Shown one piece after another: positions 63,089 to 64,000 of a stretch of 64,000 nt of DNA. The DNA comes from Hemerocallis citrina (taxonomy: Eukaryota; Streptophyta; Magnoliopsida; Asparagales; Asphodelaceae): positions 180,631,981 through 180,695,980 of the forward strand of contig CM030366.1 of assembly GCA_017893485.1 (NCBI GenBank), written 5' to 3'. The notes under the pieces were generated by a model. It made no database searches and had not been told where the DNA came from. It was given only the letters and a program-made list of their open reading frames with translations. A program made the position numbers and the translations under genes. Within the stretch, counting starts at the first letter, position 1; every line of letters starts with the position of its first letter.

Positions 63089-64000
63089 TGTTGGATCCTG
63101 TAGGCAAGGCAAGAAACACTAGAGGGGGTGAATAGTGTTGTATCAAAAATTAATTGCAGAATTGATAGTTATCTTCTGTCCAGTCAACTATAAAAGAGAT
63201 ATCAGTCGACTGGGGCGTCACAGTAGAAGAGTATTTTAGACTAGTCTCATAAGTCAACTTAAATAAGAGAGATAGTCGACTCACCAGAAGAGTTTTTGAA
63301 ACGTTTGTTATTAGTCTGATCAGTCGACTTAGGATGGATATCCAGTCGACTTACCAGAAAGATTTAGAGTAAACTGAAATGCAAGTAATAAAAAAATCAA
63401 AGAGATACAACCACAGAGATTCCAATCACAGAGTACACACGGTGTATCTTGGTTCGGTCCTCCCGACCTACATCCAGTCCCCAAGCAACCCACTTGAGAT
63501 TTTCCACTATTCTTGAAAATGTACAAGAATACCCTACGGCATTAGACAACAACCTTGTCCAACCTGTAGTCCTCTCTCACACCTAGAGAGAGCAACCCAC
63601 TCTTCCACCAAGAGTGAAAACCTGACTCTACAACCTAGAGGATAAGAAAACAATAAAAGATGTTACAATCAACCTATAGCCTTGTTGTGATTGTGATTTT
63701 GTACGTGGCTATTTGGTCAACTTCTGAATTCAGTCCAAAACGAATTCAATGTTATGCTGGACTGAAATCAGAGAACCAAGACTTAGAGATTAGAGTGCTT
63801 TGTATAAAAACTTTTTCTTTGAAAGCAAAATACTTAAACTTTTTCTCAAAAATTCTTGGGACCTTTCCATGGTGATTCTAAGGCTCTATTTAAGAGTAGA
63901 CTCCCTGGAACGTTGTAGAAACAGTTCCTACAACTGATTAAAAATGGATATAACTTTTTGAATTCAAAAATACAAGTTTTGAAATCAGTAAACTGTCGAA
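63089..64000 (-). repeat. SIRE 5' LTR, inner 912 bp
   Basis: Matches 54660-55580 nearly base for base, apart from a deletion around 63633 that removes the CTACTCTCCAACCGAGAGG-type segment, and scattered substitutions. The outer part is beyond the window. Confidence 0.92.

Larger units (their letters stand above)
54660..64000 (-). mobile_element. SIRE-type Copia retrotransposon (minus), right end outside the window
   Basis: The downstream LTR is 54660-56107 and the upstream LTR starts at 63089 and runs off the window. Between them, reading leftwards: primer site, gag, protease, integrase, reverse transcriptase, RNase H, an extra ORF and a purine tract (AAAAAGGGTGAGAA, 56108-56122). LTRs over 1.4 kb and an ORF after pol are SIRE/Maximus traits. 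All main ORFs carry stops or frame changes. Confidence 0.92.

Overview
The window is nuclear DNA from a flowering plant. The evidence is one intron-rich protein-kinase gene of a plant-only family, GT-AG introns, and a dense stack of typical angiosperm transposons (SIRE, Tat, Tekay chromovirus, RTE LINE, hAT, MULE, Harbinger and Helitron). The species cannot be told from the sequence. Most of the 64 kb is transposable-element DNA.

Host gene. A CDPK-related kinase (CRK3-like) runs on the minus strand. Seven exons can be placed base by base (33844 down to 4129; 1398 coding nt, 466 codons). They cover the myristoylated proline-rich N-terminus and the whole kinase domain. The last exons (degenerate EF-hand region) lie beyond position 1. 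Intron 2 is 22 kb and intron 7 leaves the window, both swollen by insertions.

Layout. 1-3800: Copia element A (minus) in intron 7. 4129-7958: CRK exons 7-3, with a hAT MITE in intron 5. 8135-9052: hAT transposase remnant holding a small Helitron. 9165-23837: an RTE LINE split by a 12.7 kb Tekay chromovirus (9589-22315, TSD TCGAG), whose 3' LTR itself carries a solo LTR (19010-19804, TSD CATGG). 24283-29777: decayed Copia B with a hAT MITE and a short MITE inside. 29988-33844: CRK exons 2 and 1, with a short LTR fragment and a Tourist-like MITE in intron 1. 34482-50498: a MULE-type foldback (9-bp TSD) split by a 15.3 kb Tat element (34543-49869, TSD CTAAC). 50508-54659: LTR debris, including a SIRE solo LTR (53051-54451, TSD GATAT). 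54660-64000: a SIRE element (minus) that runs off the right edge.

Points of most interest. The Tat element carries an antisense cassette with its own TATA box, a three-exon gene with phase-0 GT-AG introns, and a second coiled-coil unit ending at an AATAAA signal. The SIRE element carries a third ORF after pol. The Tekay element has an extra coiled-coil ORF before gag. All the larger ORFs carry stop codons, and most of those stops are one C-to-T or G-to-A step from a sense codon, as expected for methylated, silenced DNA. Nothing here is proven to be a new system; the antisense cassette and the extra ORFs are the best candidates for follow-up.
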